DNA of 48,899 bases from Nocardia amikacinitolerans NBRC 108937 (GTDB taxonomy: Bacteria > Actinomycetota > Actinomycetes > Mycobacteriales > Mycobacteriaceae): contig NZ_BDAU01000055.1 in NCBI RefSeq assembly GCF_001612615.1, positions 1 to 48,899 on the forward strand. The letters are read 5' to 3'. Below the pieces are notes generated by a model. The model was not told the origin of the DNA. It was given only the letters and a program-made list of their open reading frames with translations, and made no database searches. The position numbers were made by a program, and so were the translations under genes. Below, one piece after another: positions 7,953-15,896 of this stretch; position 1 is the stretch's first letter; the number at the start of each line of letters is the position of its first letter.

Positions 7953-8954
7953 GTGGGGAACATCGGGCAGGCGGACGACACCCGGATCGGTAGCGCGGTC
8001 GGGGGACCCGCGCCCGATCAGAGCGCACAACCGGACGGGGGGACGCCGGGCGGGGCGGCGAGTCCGTCGGGGCGCGACATTCTGGTCGGGCTGTCCAGCG
8101 CGTCGGTCTACCCGCAGAACACCGAGGCGGCCTTTCGGTACGCGGCCGATCTCGGTTACGACGGCGTCGAACTGATGGTCTGGGCCGAGCCGGCCAGCCA
8201 GAGCATCGCCACCGTGCAGAACTACACCCGCAAGTACGGCGTGCCGGTCCTCGCTGTCCACGCGCCGTGCCTGTTGATCTCCCAGCGTGTGTGGGGCGCG
8301 GACCCGGTGGCCAAGCTGGAGCGCAGCGTGCGCACCGCCGAGGCGCTCGGAGCGGACACGGTGGTCGTCCATCCGCCGTTCCGCTGGCAGCGCCGCTACG
8401 CGGAGGGCTTCGCCGAGCAGGTCGCCGAGCTCGAGGAGCACAGCCCGGTCGTCGTCGCGGTGGAGAACATGTTCCCGATGCGCGCCGACACGCTGTTCGG
8501 CCGCGGCGCGAACGCGGCGAAGCGGCTGGAGCGGCGTGGCGGTCCCGGCTGGGGTCTGACGGCGTTCAGTCCGTCCTACGACCCCACCGACACCGGCTTC
8601 CGGCACTACACCCTCGACCTCTCGCACACCGCGACCGCGGGCGCCGATCCGCTCGCGCTCGCCGCCAGGATGGGGCATGGCCTCGCTCACCTGCACCTGG
8701 CCGACGGGCGCGGCGCGGCGCACGACGAGCACCTCGTGCCCGGCGACGGCACGCAGCCCTGCGTCGAACTCTGCGCGCAGCTGGTGCGCAACGGCTTCAC
8801 CGGGCACGCCGTCGCCGAGATCAACACCCAGAACGCCCGCACCACCGCCCATCGCGCGGCGATGCTGCACCGCACGCTGGCCTTCGCCCGCCTGCATCTC
8901 AACGGCGTCGCGCCCACTCCGGCGTCGGCGGCCGCGCAGGCGAACCGGACGTGA
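7953..8954 (+). CDS. Xylose-isomerase-like TIM-barrel protein (sugar phosphate isomerase/epimerase family), Rv0498-like
   Basis: The 333-residue protein belongs to the AP endonuclease 2/xylose isomerase-like TIM-barrel superfamily, whose members isomerise sugars or cut DNA using two or three divalent metals. Visible family features are VGLSSASVYPQNTEAAF at the first strand, DGVELMVW, VPVLAVHAPCLL, VVVHPPFRWQ, VAVENMFP with a metal-ligand Glu, TLDLSHTATAG, HLHLADG and HAVAEINT at the last strand. The substrate cannot be read. The GTG start at 7953 adds about 45 low-complexity residues before the barrel, and a later start is possible. GGGAGCGG upstream is an acceptable ribosome binding site. 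Confidence 0.85.
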   Translation: MGNIGQADDTRIGSAVGGPAPDQSAQPDGGTPGGAASPSGRDILVGLSSASVYPQNTEAAFRYAADLGYDGVELMVWAEPASQSIATVQNYTRKYGVPVLAVHAPCLLISQRVWGADPVAKLERSVRTAEALGADTVVVHPPFRWQRRYAEGFAEQVAELEEHSPVVVAVENMFPMRADTLFGRGANAAKRLERRGGPGWGLTAFSPSYDPTDTGFRHYTLDLSHTATAGADPLALAARMGHGLAHLHLADGRGAAHDEHLVPGDGTQPCVELCAQLVRNGFTGHAVAEINTQNARTTAHRAAMLHRTLAFARLHLNGVAPTPASAAAQANRT

Positions 8955-9124
8955 CACAAGCACTTTCCGCGTTACCGGGGCGTGCGGTCCACGCCCGCTC
9001 CATGTGACATCGATCCGGCCCCCGGCTGGGAATGCCGCCGCCGCGACCCAGGGTTGTACGCTGTACGAACGACGCGCGGAGCCGAGCTTGGCGCCCCGCG
9101 CGGTGCAGCAGGACAGGAGTGACG

Positions 9125-10012
9125 ATGACGCTGGAGTTGACCACCGACGCGGCCGAGCCGACCGCGGCCGACGCCCCGTTCGGCGAGGTGTGCGCGCTGA
9201 CCGAGCTGCTGTCCGCCGACGCCGAGCTCGGCAGGTACGCGGGCGTCATCGACGAGATCTGGACCATCGGCGAGAAGGTGCACGGCGGAACCATGGTCGC
9301 CGCGAGCGCCGCGGCCGCCACCCGTTGGCTGCGCGCCGCCGATCCCGCGCTCGCCGAGATGGCCCCGATCGCCGCCAGCTCGGACTTCCTCGGCGCTCCC
9401 GAGCCAGGCGCGGTCGAATACGAGGTGCGCATCCGCAAGATCGGCCGCCAGATCTGCCTGGCCGACGCCACCCTCACGCAGAACGGCCGCGCCATGGTGC
9501 GCACCGCGTTCACCTTCGGCCACCTCGACGACATCGAGCCGCTCTACGCGCCCGAGCACGGCGACATGCCCGCCGAACCGGCGCCGGACGCGATGGGTTA
9601 CGAGGGTTCGCCGATGGGCAAGATCGTGCACGTGGCCAAGGGTGCCGATCTCTACCTGGACCGGTCGTGGGCGCCGTTCCTCGAGGGCGCGAAGGGCGAG
9701 CCGCGGCTGCGGCTGTGGATGCGCCCGTTCGACGGCGATCAGCGCGACCCCGACGTGTCGATGTACTTCGCGATGATGGCCGCCGACATGAGCCCGCCGG
9801 TGCCGATGAACCTCGGCCACTTCGGCTGGGCCCCCACCGTGCAGATGACCACCTACTTGCGGCGCAGGCCGGCGCCGGGTTGGCTGCGCGTCATCGCCAC
9901 CTCGCACGAAGTGGGCGGCCGCATGTTCGACGAGGACCAGCTCATCCTGGACAGCACCGGCGCGGTGGTCGCCCAGAGCCGCCAACTCGCACTGATTCCC
10001 CAGCGCCGCTGA
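9125..10012 (+). CDS. Double hot-dog thioesterase-like protein, Rv0499-like
   Basis: The 295-residue protein fits the double hot-dog acyl-CoA thioesterase (TesB-like) family: two halves each begin with a helix-containing segment followed by beta strands. Features include KVHGGTMVAASAAAATRWL near residue 55, where the first hot-dog helix sits, and DRSWAPFLEG and MNLGHFGWAPTVQMTTYLR with RPAPGWLRV in the second half. It probably hydrolyses a fatty acyl-CoA, but the substrate is unknown. ATG 9125 is chosen because AGGAG lies 5 nt upstream; a GTG two codons earlier is less well placed. The gene keeps its mycobacterial position before proC. Confidence 0.8.
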   Translation: MTLELTTDAAEPTAADAPFGEVCALTELLSADAELGRYAGVIDEIWTIGEKVHGGTMVAASAAAATRWLRAADPALAEMAPIAASSDFLGAPEPGAVEYEVRIRKIGRQICLADATLTQNGRAMVRTAFTFGHLDDIEPLYAPEHGDMPAEPAPDAMGYEGSPMGKIVHVAKGADLYLDRSWAPFLEGAKGEPRLRLWMRPFDGDQRDPDVSMYFAMMAADMSPPVPMNLGHFGWAPTVQMTTYLRRRPAPGWLRVIATSHEVGGRMFDEDQLILDSTGAVVAQSRQLALIPQRR

Positions 10013-10021
10013 CGCGCGCAC

Positions 10022-10027
10022 TAACCT
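10022..10027 (+). promoter_or_regulatory. Candidate -10 element for proC
   Basis: TAACCT lies 8 nt before the proC ATG, and no ribosome binding site is present in the gap. This suggests a leaderless transcript. No convincing -35 was found. Confidence 0.35.
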
Positions 10028-10035
10028 TTACCACC

Positions 10036-10857
10036 ATGACGAGAATTGCGGTGATCGGTGGAGGCCGGATCGGGGAGGCGTTGATCGCCGGTTTGCTGGA
10101 ATCGGGCAGGGCGAGCAAGGATCTGGTCGTCGTCGAGACGCACGCCGACCGGGCCGAGCTGATCGCGAGCCGGTTCGGCGTGCGCGTCACGGGCGAGGCG
10201 GCCGACGCGGCCGTCGGCGCCGATCTGCTGGTGATCGCGGTCAAGCCGGGTGACGTCGACACGGTGCTGACCGAACTGGGTAAGGCCGAGCTGAACGCGG
10301 GCGACCGCGACCAGGTGCTCGTATCGCTGGCCGCCGGCGTGCCGACCGCGCGGCTGGAGGCCAAGCTGCCCGCGGGCTTCCCCGTGGTGCGGGTGATGCC
10401 GAATACCCCGATGCTGGTCGGCCAGGGAATGAGCGTGCTCGCGCCGGGGCGCTACGCAAAGCCCGAGCAGCTGGAGCTGGTCACCGACGTGCTCGCTTCG
10501 GTCGGCAAGGTCGCCACGGTCGCCGAGTCGCAGATGGACGCGGTCACCGCGGTGTCCGGCTCCGGTCCCGCCTACTTCCTGCTCGTCGTCGAGGCCATGA
10601 TCGACGCCGGCGTCGGGCTCGGCCTGACCAGGGACGTCGCGACGCAGCTCGTGGTGCAGACGATGGTCGGTTCGGCCGCGCTGCTCGACGAGTCCGGCCA
10701 GAGCGCGGTGGACCTGCGCGCGGCCGTCACCTCGCCGGCGGGCACCACCGCGGCGGCGTTGCGCGAACTCGAGCGCGGTGGCGTTCGGTCGGCGTTTCTC
10801 GAGGCCTTGCACGCGGCCAAACAGCGTTCCGCCGAACAGGGCGCGTCGGCGGAATAA
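10036..10857 (+). CDS. proC: Pyrroline-5-carboxylate reductase
   Basis: This cytoplasmic enzyme makes the last step of proline synthesis, reducing 1-pyrroline-5-carboxylate with NADPH. The 273-residue product has an N-terminal Rossmann fold (RIAVIGGGRIGEALIAGL), the central VIAVKPGDV and VRVMPNTPMLVGQGMS segments, and the family signature around SGSGPAYFLLVVEAMIDAGV and LRAAVTSPAGTTAAAL. The length is standard for ProC. The start ATG is preceded by a -10-like TAACCT instead of a ribosome binding site. It follows the thioesterase gene by 23 nt, and whether it shares that transcript is unclear. Confidence 0.96.
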   Translation: MTRIAVIGGGRIGEALIAGLLESGRASKDLVVVETHADRAELIASRFGVRVTGEAADAAVGADLLVIAVKPGDVDTVLTELGKAELNAGDRDQVLVSLAAGVPTARLEAKLPAGFPVVRVMPNTPMLVGQGMSVLAPGRYAKPEQLELVTDVLASVGKVATVAESQMDAVTAVSGSGPAYFLLVVEAMIDAGVGLGLTRDVATQLVVQTMVGSAALLDESGQSAVDLRAAVTSPAGTTAAALRELERGGVRSAFLEALHAAKQRSAEQGASAE

Positions 10858-11032
10858 CGCGCACGACGCGTACATCCAGCGTTCGCATTGGGGCAAACCG
10901 GGCGTCAGAAGCTGATTTCTCACACACGTCGCAGTAATCCCACTAGCCCCGCTAAGCTTCAAGGAGCACGTGCGTGTCTGTTCCGCCGGTGGGGAAGCCG
11001 GCGGCGCGGACGTGCCGGAGGTCAATGGTGCA

Positions 11033-11341
11033 ATGATGTCTTCCAACAAGATGTCTGCAAATAGCTCGGGGACGTCACCAGGTTCGTCAGGACCGTCAGG
11101 TGGCCGTAGCGGTGGCCGAGCGCAAGGCAGTTCGGGATCGTCGGGCCAATCGATGCTCGGCGGTGGTACGCAATTCCTCACCGTCGCCGAAGTGGCGAAT
11201 CTGATGCGGGTGTCCAAGATGACGGTCTATCGGTTGGTGCATTCGGGCGAGCTGCCCGCGGTGCGCGTCGGCCGGTCGTTCCGCGTGCACGCGAAGGCCG
11301 TGCACGACTACCTGGAGACGTCCTACTTCGACGCTGGGTGA
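11033..11341 (+). CDS. Excisionase/BldC-like helix-turn-helix DNA-binding protein, Rv0500A-like
   Basis: The C-terminal 65 residues form a MerR-like winged helix of the excisionase/BldC type: TQFLTVAEVANLMRVSKMTVYRLVHSGELP, then AVRVGRSFRVHAKAVHDYL, ending ETSYFDAG. The N-terminal 35 residues are Ser/Gly-rich and disordered. Paired ATGs at 11033 and 11036 sit 11 nt after GGAGG. An upstream GTG at 10970, with AAGGAG close by, is also possible and would add 21 residues. Proteins with this domain bind DNA cooperatively as small units. Its targets are unknown, though its neighbour is the bS22 gene, as in mycobacteria. Confidence 0.85.
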   Translation: MMSSNKMSANSSGTSPGSSGPSGGRSGGRAQGSSGSSGQSMLGGGTQFLTVAEVANLMRVSKMTVYRLVHSGELPAVRVGRSFRVHAKAVHDYLETSYFDAG

Positions 11342-11585
11342 GGCGGTTTCGCCCCTGACAGGGACCCGCTCGACGCGCGGGAGCCCGCGAACGACGGCGT
11401 GCGTGCCCGCGAGGGCCGTTGCTCGTGCCGCCATCGGATACCGGTAGGATGAACCCTCGGTTCGTGTTCGCCTGCCTGCGGCGCCAGTTCGTGGTGTCCG
11501 GTGGCCGCTGGCGGCGCGGATGCCGAAATCAGCTAGGCGTACGCGACGGCGTGCGCGCCGAGTAGAGAGAACGCGAGGACACCCT

Positions 11586-11687
11586 ATGGGTTCTGTGATC
11601 AAGAAGCGCCGCAAGCGCATGTCGAAGAAGAAGCACCGCAAGCTGCTTCGCCGCACGCGTGTTCAGCGGCGCAAACTCGGCAAGTGA
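11586..11687 (+). CDS. Ribosomal small-subunit protein bS22 (33 residues)
   Basis: This gene encodes 33 residues, almost half of them Lys or Arg: [17 protein letters not shown] and then [16 protein letters not shown]. It matches the tiny AURKAIP1/COX24-domain protein described as bS22 in mycobacterial 30S structures, where it sits near the decoding region. It is too short for ordinary gene calling but is conserved in actinobacteria next to the BldC-like gene. GAGG lies about 10 nt before the ATG, and a strong terminator follows 25 nt after the stop. A -10-like TAGGAT is at 11445, giving a leader of more than 100 nt. Confidence 0.92.
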
Positions 11688-11711
11688 GCGCGCGCGCCCT
11701 TGGCGCGAGAT

Positions 11712-11749
11712 GAGGCCCGTCACCGGATCGGTGGCGGGCCTCTGTTTTT
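11712..11749 (+). terminator. Intrinsic terminator after bS22
   Basis: GAGGCCCGTCACCG and CGGTGGCGGGCCTC form a 14-bp stem with one mismatch and a three-base loop. It is followed by TGTTTTTG, a clear U-tract. Confidence 0.88.
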
Positions 11750-11785
11750 GAAACAGTTCAGTTTGAAATATTTTCATGTAACCGG

Positions 11786-11797
11786 TGACTGAAGTCA
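11786..11797. promoter_or_regulatory. Perfect palindrome in an AT-rich promoter region
   Basis: TGACTGAAGTCA is a palindrome with 5-bp arms around a central GA. It lies in the AT-rich gap before the SDR gene at 11886. It could be an operator for a dimeric regulator, but nothing identifies the protein. Confidence 0.3.
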
Positions 11798-11885
11798 TCG
11801 TTAGAACCTGATTAATACTCTCGGCGACCCAGACGGTAGCGGCTACTCTGGAACCGCCGAATAAACGTAAATGGGGGCCTGGTAG

Positions 11886-12977
11886 GTGGGATCGGGTGCT
11901 GCGGTGGGATCTGACATAAGAGACGGGCACACGCCCAAGGTCGTGATGGTGACCGGCGCCAGCCGCTTCTTCGGCAGCGCCGTCGTAGCCAAGCTCGCTC
12001 AGGATCCGGCCGTCGAGCGTATTCTCGCCGTCGACACCATGACCCCGAGCCGAGAGCTGCGGCGCCGCATGGGCCGCGCCGAGTTCGTCCGAGGCGACAT
12101 TCGAAATCCCCTGATCCGCAAGGTGATCGGCAACCACGAGGTCGACACCGTCGTGCACACCGCCATCCTGGCCAAGCCGCCCGCGGGCGGCGGCCGCGCG
12201 GTGATGAAAGACCTCAACGTGCTCGGCGCCATGCAACTGTTCGCCGTCTGCCAGAAGTCGCCTTCGGTGCGGCGCGTGGTAGTCCGCTCGACCTCGGCGA
12301 TCTACGGGTGCAGCGCCAAGGATCCGGCGAAATTCACCGAGGAAATGAGTGCGCGCAGGCCGCCGCGCGGATGGTTCGCCCGCGACATGATCGAAATCGA
12401 GGGTTTCGTGCGCGGGCTCGCTCGCCGCCGCCCCGATATCGCGGCATCGATTCTGCGTTTCGCGCCCATTGTGGGCCCACGGCTGGCCGGGCGCGGCGTA
12501 CAGTATCTCCGTTCACCGGTAACCCCGACCGTCTTCGGCCGGGACCCTCGAATGCAGCTGTTGCACGAAGAAGATGCGGTGGCCGCGCTCGCACATGCGG
12601 CGCAAGCGGCCCCCGGCGGTACCTACAACGTCGCGGGCGATGGTGCGTTGGCGCTGTCGCAGGCGGTGCGTCGGGCGGGGCGCATCGAACTGCCGGTGCC
12701 GTTCACGGTGTTCCGCACCGCTGGTCGCGCGTTGATGGGGCCGGTGATGCGGGAATTCACCGGCGAACAACTGGATTACTTCCATTTCGGCTGTGGCCTG
12801 GACACCACGCGGATGCGAACCGAACTCGGTTTCGAGCCGCGCTGGACAACCGTTCAGGCGTTCGACGACTTCATCGGGGGCGCAGCGTTGCGGCCCGTCT
12901 TCGATCCAGCGTGGATCGATGCCGCAGAAAAGAAACTGCTCGGCCTCATCGGGGCCGGTACGGGAGCACACCAATGA
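11886..12977 (+). CDS. Extended SDR, sugar-nucleotide epimerase-like (GalE2/Rv0501 family), catalytic residues replaced
   Basis: The 363-residue protein has an extended short-chain dehydrogenase fold: a Rossmann start MVTGASRFFGS (residues 21-31), AVDTM, a DIRN loop near 71-74, VDTVVHTAI, and VVVRSTSAIYG. At the place of the YxxxK catalytic pair it reads FARDMIE, so Tyr is Phe164 and Lys is Met168, while the following Glu is kept. The Rossmann glycine motif is also altered (GASRFFG instead of GxxGxxG). Normal epimerase chemistry is therefore doubtful, and it may be a binding or scaffold protein. It is coupled to the acyltransferase gene through an ATGA overlap. The GTG start at 11886 is reasonable. 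Confidence 0.85.
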   Translation: MGSGAAVGSDIRDGHTPKVVMVTGASRFFGSAVVAKLAQDPAVERILAVDTMTPSRELRRRMGRAEFVRGDIRNPLIRKVIGNHEVDTVVHTAILAKPPAGGGRAVMKDLNVLGAMQLFAVCQKSPSVRRVVVRSTSAIYGCSAKDPAKFTEEMSARRPPRGWFARDMIEIEGFVRGLARRRPDIAASILRFAPIVGPRLAGRGVQYLRSPVTPTVFGRDPRMQLLHEEDAVAALAHAAQAAPGGTYNVAGDGALALSQAVRRAGRIELPVPFTVFRTAGRALMGPVMREFTGEQLDYFHFGCGLDTTRMRTELGFEPRWTTVQAFDDFIGGAALRPVFDPAWIDAAEKKLLGLIGAGTGAHQ

Positions 12978-14002
12978 ACGACGTGGCGAAAGTCATCCAA
13001 CTTCATGATCTGAATATCGAAACAAGGCAGCGCACCAGCACCCGCCGCTGGCCGGAAATGCCGAAGGGCGAGACGAAGCCGAGCCGGGTCACGTCGTTGA
13101 CCGATCGGCTCGCCTCGGCCGTGCCGCAGCGGCCGCAGTCGCTGACCGATTTGATCCGCAAAGAGGTCGGCAAGCAGATCGGTCGCACCGCCGACTTCGC
13201 GCGCCGCCGCGTGACCGGCGACTACCAGGTCGACGAGTTCGGCTTCGACGAGCATCTGCTCGAGTCGGTCATCCTGCCCGCGCTGCGCCCGCTGTCGGAC
13301 CTGTGGTTCCGCGTCGAGGTCAGCGGCATGGAGAACATCCCCGAGGTGGGCGGCGCGCTGGTGGTGGCCAATCACGCGGGCACCGTTCCCGTCGACGGCC
13401 TGATGCTCCAGCTGGCCATCCACGACCACCACGCCAAGCAGCGCGCGCTGCGCCTGCTCGCGGCCGACCTCATCTTCGAGCTGCCGTTCCTCGGCGTGCT
13501 TGCCCGCAAGGCCGGGCACACGCTGGCCTGCCGCGAGGACGCCGAACGCCTGCTGCGTTCCGGCGAACTGACGGGCGTCTTCCCCGAGGGGTTCAAGGGC
13601 GTCGGCAAGCAGTACTCCGACCGCTACAAGCTGCAGCGCTTCGGGCGCGGCGGTTTCGTCGCCGCCGCGGTGCGCACCGGCGTGCCGATCATCCCGTGCT
13701 CGATCGTCGGCTCCGAGGAGATCTACCCGAAGCTGGCCGACATCAAGCCGCTCGCCCGCCTGCTCGGGCTGCCGTACTTCCCGGTGACGCCGATGTTCCC
13801 GCACCTCGGCCCGCTCGGCGCGGTGCCGCTGCCCTCGAAGTGGTACATCGAATTCGGCAAGCCCATCGCCACCACGGCCTACGAGCCGGAGGCCGCCGAC
13901 GACCCGATGACCATGTTCGAGGTCACCGACCAGGTCCGCGAGACCATCCAGCAGACGCTCTACAAGCTGCTCACCAAGCGCCGCAACCCGTTCACGGGCT
14001 GA
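12974..14002 (+). CDS. PlsC-like acyltransferase, Rv0502-like
   Basis: The 342-residue protein is a membrane-associated acyltransferase of the lysophospholipid acyltransferase (PlsC) superfamily, which moves an acyl chain to a glycerolipid or related acceptor. Block I reads NHAGTVPVD, with His134 and Asp141 spaced six residues apart instead of the usual four. Block III is FPEGFKGVGK (203-212), and PIIPCSIVG follows. An N-terminal extension of about 110 residues precedes the domain and has no membrane segment. The upstream SDR overlaps by 4 nt, so the two probably work together, perhaps on a glycolipid; this is inference. It is followed by the repeat region at 14038. Confidence 0.88.
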   Translation: MNDVAKVIQLHDLNIETRQRTSTRRWPEMPKGETKPSRVTSLTDRLASAVPQRPQSLTDLIRKEVGKQIGRTADFARRRVTGDYQVDEFGFDEHLLESVILPALRPLSDLWFRVEVSGMENIPEVGGALVVANHAGTVPVDGLMLQLAIHDHHAKQRALRLLAADLIFELPFLGVLARKAGHTLACREDAERLLRSGELTGVFPEGFKGVGKQYSDRYKLQRFGRGGFVAAAVRTGVPIIPCSIVGSEEIYPKLADIKPLARLLGLPYFPVTPMFPHLGPLGAVPLPSKWYIEFGKPIATTAYEPEAADDPMTMFEVTDQVRETIQQTLYKLLTKRRNPFTG

Positions 14003-14037
14003 CTGGCGCTGTGTTTTTGGCGCGCTGGTGCGCGCGT

Positions 14038-14129
14038 GTTCGCGGCCTTCATGTCTCGCTGCCCAGCGGTCGAGACTCGCGACTTCGTCGCATGCGCTTC
14101 GACCGCTGGGCAGCGAGACGGCCGCGAAC
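14038..14129. repeat. Long palindromic hairpin element, possible bidirectional terminator
   Basis: GTTCGCGGCC (14038-14047), a five-base bulge and a 21-base arm (14053-14073, beginning GTCTCGCTGCCC) pair perfectly with the 21-base arm at 14099-14119 and GGCCGCGAAC (14120-14129). The stem is 31 bp around a 25-nt loop. It lies between convergent genes, so it could end transcription from both sides, but it is far longer than a normal terminator and lacks a U-tract. Confidence 0.8.
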
Positions 14130-14303
14130 GGTCGCTCGTCGGGCTCGCTCCGGGGGTGGTCGGCAGGGTGTGGATGGTGCGTTGGCGGTCGTGGTGCGGC
14201 GGGTCGGGAAGCCACCGGGGTCGAGACTCGCGACTTCGTCGCATGCGCTTCGACCGCTGGGCAGCGAGACGGCCGCGAACGGTCGCTCGTCGGGCTCGCT
14301 CCG
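14068..14303. repeat. Direct duplication of an 85-bp part of the palindromic element
   Basis: Bases 14068-14152 recur with no difference found at 14219-14303, an offset of 151 bp. The second copy holds only the loop and right arm of the palindrome. The bases after each copy also resemble each other, both containing GATGGTGCGTTGG. The whole gap 14003-14377 carries no credible gene, and open frames across it are an effect of the repeat's high GC. Confidence 0.85.
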
Positions 14304-14377
14304 TGCGGGGCGAGGGGGTGGTGATGGTGCGTTGGCCCGCAGGTCGAACCCGACCCGATTGGTTTGGCGGGCCGCCG

Positions 14378-15400
14378 TCAGTGGTCGCGCCGACGGGTGA
14401 CCGCCGCGGCCACCGCCCCGCCTGCCGCGCCCAGCGCCAGCGCGGTGGGCACGCCGATCTTGGCCGCCTTGCGTCCGGTGCGGAAGTCGCGGATCTCCCA
14501 GCCTCGGTTCTTGGCGACCTCGCGTAGGTCCGAGTCGGGGTTGATCGCGACCGCCGTGCCGACAAGCGAGAGCATCGGCACGTCGTTGTGGCTGTCGGAG
14601 TAGGCGGTACAGCGCTTGAGGTTCAGGCCCTCGCGGATGGCCAGGGTGCGCACCGCATGCGCCTTGCCGAGTCCGTGCAGGATGTCGCCGACCAGGCGCC
14701 CGGTGAACTTCCCGTCGACGCTCTCCGCCACGGTGCCGAGCGCGCCGGTCAGGCCGAGCCGCTTGGCGATCACCTGCGCCAGCTCCACCGGCGTCGCGGT
14801 GACCAGCCAGACCTGCTGGCCCGCGTCCAGGTGCATCTGCGCCAGCGCCCTCGTCCCCGGCCAGATCTTGTCGGCGATGATCTCGTCGTAAATCTCTTCG
14901 CCGAGCGCGGCCAGCTCGGAGGTCGGGCGGCCCGCGATGAACGAGAGCGCCTTCTCCTTGCCGGAGGCCATGTCGGTGCTGCTCTCCTTGCCGGTGACGC
15001 GGAACTTCACCTGCTTCCACGCCACGTCGACCAGATCGGAGGTCTTGAAGTACTTGCGCGCCGCGAGACCGCGCGCGAAATGCACGATCGAGGCGCCCTG
15101 CACCATCGTGTTGTCCACGTCGAAGAACGCCGCGGCGGTCAGATCGCGCGGCACCTCCGGCCCCGTCGGCTCGGCGGTCGCGAGCTCCGACTCGTGCAGC
15201 GAGAGCGCCGCGTCGGCGCTGGCCTCACCGGCCAGATTCGCCCGGACCTCCTCCTCGGTGGGTCCGAACGGGCTGCGGGAGATGCGGGCGAGCTGATCCT
15301 GCAGGCCCTGGCCGAGCGGGCCCAAATGCCACCGCACCGGGAACTCGCCGAACCGGCCCGCGATGAACCCGGCCCTCTCCACCTTCGATCGTTCCGGCAC
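14378..15400 (-). CDS. HAD-IB family phosphatase, SerB1-like
   Basis: The 340-residue protein has an HAD hydrolase core with nucleophile motif FFDVDNTMV (Asp94 and Asp96), motif II LVTATP, and motif III/IV KRCTAYSDSHNDVPML. It is the subfamily IB type, which includes phosphoserine phosphatases and related enzymes, and its place matches Rv0505c (SerB1). The substrate is unproven. A 90-residue N-terminal region precedes the core, and the C terminus carries a hydrophobic segment (about 310-335) before RRRDH, suggesting membrane association. GTG 15400 is chosen because GGAGG lies 5 nt upstream. Longer frames would overlap the start of the divergent glutaredoxin-like gene. Confidence 0.83.
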   Translation of the reverse strand: MPERSKVERAGFIAGRFGEFPVRWHLGPLGQGLQDQLARISRSPFGPTEEEVRANLAGEASADAALSLHESELATAEPTGPEVPRDLTAAAFFDVDNTMVQGASIVHFARGLAARKYFKTSDLVDVAWKQVKFRVTGKESSTDMASGKEKALSFIAGRPTSELAALGEEIYDEIIADKIWPGTRALAQMHLDAGQQVWLVTATPVELAQVIAKRLGLTGALGTVAESVDGKFTGRLVGDILHGLGKAHAVRTLAIREGLNLKRCTAYSDSHNDVPMLSLVGTAVAINPDSDLREVAKNRGWEIRDFRTGRKAAKIGVPTALALGAAGGAVAAAVTRRRDH

Positions 15401-15501
15401 CAGTACCTCCGCCCGTTCGCGCGAACCACGTCCACAGTAACTGTCTTCGGCGACAGTCACCCGGAGACCACGCGCACCGCGACTGCGGTGGCGAGGGGTT
15501 T

Positions 15502-15507
15502 TAATAT
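15502..15507 (+). promoter_or_regulatory. Candidate -10 element for the glutaredoxin-like gene
   Basis: TAATAT lies 5 nt before the ATG at 15513, with no ribosome binding site between them. This suggests a leaderless transcript. It is one base from the consensus TATAAT-type spacing and no clear -35 is seen. Confidence 0.4.
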
Positions 15508-15512
15508 CCGGC

Positions 15513-15797
15513 ATGACCAATCCCACAGATGGCTCCGCCGCGCCGTCCGGGCACGAAGTGATTTTGCTGACCCGGGCGGGCTGCGGGTTGTGTGCTACGG
15601 CACTCGAGCAGTTGCGCGCGATTTGCGCGGATTTCGGCGTCGAACCGGGCACCGTCGATGTCGATATCGCCGCGGAAACCGACCCTGGCCTGCGCGCGGA
15701 GTACGGCGACCGGCTTCCCGTCGTCCTGCTGGACGGCCGCGAGCACAGCTACTTCGACGTCGACGAGACGCGTTTGCGGGCGGATCTGGGTCGCTGA
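15513..15797 (+). CDS. Glutaredoxin-like thiol-disulfide protein, Rv0508-like
   Basis: The 94-residue product is a small thioredoxin-fold protein of the DUF836/glutaredoxin-like group. It has a CxxC motif in TRAGCGLCATA near residue 24-27, the cis-proline segment DRLPVVLLDG and a short C-terminal helix. It probably takes part in cytoplasmic thiol exchange, though the partner is not known. As in mycobacteria it stands just before the heme genes. The ATG at 15513 is one base from an alternative start of the divergent phosphatase, which argues against the longer form of that gene. Confidence 0.85.
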   Translation: MTNPTDGSAAPSGHEVILLTRAGCGLCATALEQLRAICADFGVEPGTVDVDIAAETDPGLRAEYGDRLPVVLLDGREHSYFDVDETRLRADLGR

Positions 15798-15867
15798 TCG
15801 GTGTGATCCGTGTCCGATTTGGCCGCTGCGCTGGTCGCGGCGGAAAATGAGGCCAATTTCACCGACT

Positions 15868-15896
15868 TTGTGCAGGGCTTCACAAGCGGTTACGGT
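15868..15896 (+). promoter_or_regulatory. Rex operator and promoter for rex-hemA-hemC-hemD
   Basis: TTGTGCAGGGCTTCACAA (15868-15885) matches the Rex-site pattern TTGTGAAnnnnTTCACAA with one base different. TTGTGC also serves as a -35, with TACGGT at 15891-15896 after 17 bp. Rex bound here would cover the promoter, which predicts repression at low NADH/NAD+ and release when NADH is high. Transcription would start near 15903, leaving a leader of about 130 nt. Confidence 0.72.

Noticed and set aside
9052..9068. GTTGTAC/GTACGAAC near-palindrome before the thioesterase gene
   Set aside because: The arms match poorly once aligned, and the short GTAC words alone could arise by chance, so it is not listed as an operator.
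14049..14330. Open frames on both strands in the palindromic repeat region
   Set aside because: They exist because the repeat is GC-rich without stops. Similar words appear twice only through the DNA duplication.
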